Source: Candidatus Pacearchaeota archaeon (GTDB lineage Archaea; Nanoarchaeota; Nanoarchaeia; Pacearchaeales; GW2011-AR1). Taken from it: 8,563 bases of DNA. Made by a program: the position numbers and the translations under genes. Within the stretch, counting starts at the first letter, position 1. Every line of letters starts with the position of its first letter. The notes beneath the pieces are model-generated. The model was given only the letters and a program-made list of their open reading frames with translations, searched no databases and was not told where the DNA came from. The stretch spans positions 1 through 8,563 of the forward strand of contig NZER01000466.1 of NCBI GenBank assembly GCA_002690445.1, in the 5' to 3' direction. This document shows positions 7,045 to 8,563 of this stretch, in pieces.

Positions 7045-8220
7045 TTACTCCGACTGCGTGTAGGTTTGACCTCCTCCGAAGTCGCTTACGTTCATAATCT
7101 TCAGGTTTATGTCGTGTGCAATCCAGCCAGAGGATGCATTCGTATCGAACTGGAAGTAGTAGGTTCCCCCTGTCGAGTTTGTTGTGAACCCGTGGATAAA
7201 TCCCACGCACAGGCTGAATGCGTGGGAATGCCCACTCCCTCCCCCGATTGTGTGATACTGCTTTACGTCGTACATGGGGGTGTAGGTAACATCGTCAGTA
7301 GAGAACTCAACGTCAGCGTCCATAGCAGAGCTGCTGCCACCATGGCTCTCTGCAATGTTTATGACCCACTCAAGCAAGTAAGTAGTGCTTGCCGCCAGCG
7401 TCACGCTCGTTGTGTTTAGACTTTGTTCCCCGTCCGAGGTTGAACCCGCGCCGTAATAAGTATCCGACCCAGTGATGGCGCACCTAACGGCTTGTATGCT
7501 TACTGTGCCAGCCGCATCGGCATAAGCTGTAGTCGCTACTTTTGTTGAATTGTCCCCTGATGACTGCGTGGTTGCGGTTACCCCGTTCCCGATGGAGGAG
7601 TTAGCTAAATCCGCCCCGCTGGTAATAATGGCAGCAGCGTCATCGGCCTTAATGTCCCCGGTTACATCTCCGATAACATCCCCGGCTACGTCCCCGGTAA
7701 AGGTAGTTGCTGTAACTGTGTTGTCTTTCACCAGAACACTGTCAATGGTCACTCCTGCTTCGTCAGTAGTCTCTGAAATCGTGTCGGTGGTAATTGACTG
7801 GCTCGCACTAACAATAATGTTCGTTGATCCAGTAGTGTTCCCGTTGGCAAGCACTCCTGCCAAGGTAGCCGGTGATCCCACCATTAGGTCAACGTAGGCG
7901 GTGGTGGCAACCTTCCTTGAATTATCAGAAGCAGACTGAGTTGTCCCCCTCACTCCGTCAACAAGGACAGATGTGGCAGTAACATTACCCGTCAAGTCTC
8001 CAGTAACCCCACCTGTCGCAGTTACTGCTCCGGTAAGGGTTGAAACTCCATCCACCGTAAGGGTTCCAGTTGATGTCACCCCCGTGTTGGACAGGCTTAA
8101 TTTCGTAGCACCCCCCACCCCGTCCTGAACCACCTGCGGCGAGCTGGTTATGGCAGTGCTTTCCAGCTTCAGAAGCTGATTATATGTTGCGGCTACTGTT
8201 TGTCCTGTTAATGTTGCCAT
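7045..8220 (-). CDS. Fibre-like tail or virion-surface protein with repeated VATTAY cassettes
   Basis: This 391-residue protein is rich in Thr, Gly, Ser, Val and Ala, as in fibrous phage proteins. Residues 88-111 and 212-235 are two copies of a cassette containing DNS[RT]KVATTAY[VA]D, a motif common in tail-fibre-like proteins of environmental tailed phages. The first half holds short G-D/N-V/L runs (72-80 and 176-189) suggestive of a beta-helical or triple-stranded shaft. From about 244 to 380 lies a beta-rich domain with aromatic strands (YLLEWVINI, YYFQFDTN) reminiscent of a C1q/TNF-like jelly roll, and a GHSHAF motif at 330-335 near its tip. The role would be host contact or capsid decoration. 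It is placed before the adaptor gene, between head and tail genes, so a head fibre is a real alternative. The ATG follows the previous stop by 4 nt; ribosome site weak (AGGGA very close). Fibre nature is likely; exact location on the virion is unknown. Confidence 0.7.
   Translation of the reverse strand: MATLTGQTVAATYNQLLKLESTAITSSPQVVQDGVGGATKLSLSNTGVTSTGTLTVDGVSTLTGAVTATGGVTGDLTGNVTATSVLVDGVRGTTQSASDNSRKVATTAYVDLMVGSPATLAGVLANGNTTGSTNIIVSASQSITTDTISETTDEAGVTIDSVLVKDNTVTATTFTGDVAGDVIGDVTGDIKADDAAAIITSGADLANSSIGNGVTATTQSSGDNSTKVATTAYADAAGTVSIQAVRCAITGSDTYYGAGSTSDGEQSLNTTSVTLAASTTYLLEWVINIAESHGGSSSAMDADVEFSTDDVTYTPMYDVKQYHTIGGGSGHSHAFSLCVGFIHGFTTNSTGGTYYFQFDTNASSGWIAHDINLKIMNVSDFGGGQTYTQSE
7048..7051 (-). 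promoter_or_regulatory. Ribosome binding site deciding the adaptor start
   Basis: The minus strand reads GGAG-TAAGAGAC-ATG, with the GGAG at 7051-7048 and 8 nt to the ATG at 7039. The TAA of the fibre gene lies directly after the GGAG. This supports the start at 7039 over the upstream in-frame ATG at 7210. A stronger-looking GGAGGAGGT further upstream (about 7079-7071) lies in the fibre gene's Gly codons and is too far from any start. Confidence 0.7.
7201..7227 (-). repeat. Perfect 9-bp inverted repeat (hairpin) inside the fibre gene
   Basis: The arms at 7201-7209 (TCCCACGCA) and 7219-7227 (TGCGTGGGA) are perfectly complementary around a 9-nt loop. The hairpin lies in codons for SHAFSLCVG of the fibre's C-terminal domain. 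No T-run follows it on the minus strand, so it is not a canonical terminator. A stem of this size with a short loop is expected by chance at a rate of roughly 0.4 in a window this long, so its meaning is uncertain. Confidence 0.5.
7516..7959 (-). repeat. Two copies of a 24-residue VATTAY cassette in the fibre gene
   Basis: Copy 1 spans residues 88-111 (nt 7959-7888) and copy 2 residues 212-235 (nt 7587-7516). By eye they are identical at 17 of 24 positions, sharing G-V, TTQS, DNS and KVATTAY. They are separated by about 100 residues of unrelated shaft, so this is an interspersed and not a tandem repeat. Confidence 0.85.
7654..7695 (-). repeat. Tandem 12-nt repeat encoding G-D-V-x units
   Basis: Residues 176-189 of the fibre read GDVAGDVIGDVTGD: three full GDVx units plus a closing GD, encoded by imperfect 12-nt repeats containing GGGGAYGT-like cores. 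A shorter echo, GDLTGNV, sits at residues 74-80. Such units may form by slippage and set shaft length. Confidence 0.75.
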
Positions 8221-8224
8221 GTCC

Positions 8225-8563
8225 CTACTTTCTTTCTAGTGCTTTCCTGATTTCCCTGTTCTTCCTGCTGTCTTTCAGATGCCCGTTCAACTTAGCATTC
8301 ATAGACCTCTTGCCCTCATCTTCCTTCCCCTCGGCTTCTTGCTTCTCTTTTTTTATCTTCTCTCTTATCTCAGCTATGTCCGAGTCGTACATCCTCGCCC
8401 CAGGGTGGAAGGGGGGCCAATGCGTTCCGTGAATATCATTGTTCGCCTGATTTGCCAAAGCTAGGATAGTCCCACCCCTTACATTTGCCTTAGTAAGTTT
8501 TAATCCTACCTCTTCAAGTCTGAGTTTGGCTTGTTTTTCGGCCTGATTCCATTGATCCACCCC
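8225..8563 (-). CDS. Charged helical protein of unknown role, possibly truncated at the right edge
   Basis: The minus-strand frame is open from the window edge to a TAG at 8227-8225. The first possible start in view is GTG at 8560, preceded by one in-frame GGG codon, so this may be a real start or an internal valine of a longer gene; 111 residues are visible. Residues 1-30 and 60-111 are strongly charged (K, E, R) and look helical. The middle (about 39-59) holds an aromatic, His-rich segment, HGTHWPPFHPGARMY. No family was recognised, and there is no signal peptide or membrane segment. It precedes the fibre gene by 4 nt and so belongs to the same late transcript. A scaffold-like, chaperone-like or minor virion protein would fit composition and position, but nothing visible decides between them. 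Confidence 0.55.
   Translation of the reverse strand, partial: GVDQWNQAEKQAKLRLEEVGLKLTKANVRGGTILALANQANNDIHGTHWPPFHPGARMYDSDIAEIREKIKKEKQEAEGKEDEGKRSMNAKLNGHLKDSRKNREIRKALERK

Noticed and set aside
7040..7210. N-terminal extension of the adaptor frame to the ATG at 7210
   Set aside because: The extra 57 residues are basic and Cys-containing, unlike the rest, overlap the well-supported fibre C-terminus, and the internal ATG at 7039 has a proper GGAG at 8 nt.
7045..7490. Fibre C-terminus considered as the variable repeat of a diversity-generating retroelement
   Set aside because: No template repeat, reverse transcriptase or second copy of the sequence was seen in the window.

Overview
The window is a stretch of the virion-structure and DNA-delivery module of a short-tailed (podovirus-type) tailed phage or prophage. 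Every convincing gene lies on the minus strand, so transcription runs from high to low coordinates. The genes are packed head to tail with gaps of 13 nt or less, or with 1-4 nt overlaps, as expected of one polycistronic late transcript. No tRNA, integrase, transposase, CRISPR array, promoter or terminator was found. The host cannot be named from this sequence. The style of the proteins (fibre with repeated VATTAY cassettes, beta-propeller tail protein, Ala/Gln-rich internal protein) recalls uncultured environmental, often marine, podoviruses; that is an impression from family knowledge, not a search result.

Layout in transcription order: (1) 8563-8225, a charged helical protein of unknown role, possibly cut by the window edge; (2) 8220-7045, a fibre-like protein with two copies of a VATTAY cassette and a Gly/Ser-rich beta-type C-terminal domain; (3) 7039-6296, a probable head-to-tail adaptor (role of T7 gp11 / P22 gp4); (4) 6296-4347, a probable beta-propeller tail tube or nozzle protein (role of T7 gp12 / P22 gp10) carrying an inserted pair of Gly-Tyr-rich beta modules; (5) 4350-3940, a small protein with a GNAT-like pattern, at the position and size of T7 gp13; (6) 3937-2750, an Ala/Gln/Gly/Met-rich putative ejection protein (position of T7 gp14); (7) 2743-416, a 775-residue charged helical protein (position and size of T7 gp15); (8) 402-1, the first 134 codons of another protein running off the left edge (position of T7 gp16).

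Taken together, genes 3 and 4 would close the portal and form the short tail, gene 2 would supply a host-contacting or decorating fibre, and genes 5-8 would be internal proteins injected ahead of the genome. The tail assignments rest on recognisable motifs. The internal-protein assignments rest mainly on gene order, length and composition.

The least ordinary signals are a short helical peptide repeated inside the left-edge protein and resembling the N-terminus of the adjacent 775-residue protein, the two-module insertion in the nozzle protein, and the cassette structure plus HxH motif of the fibre. No clearly new biological system was found; the window reads as a divergent version of a known phage module.
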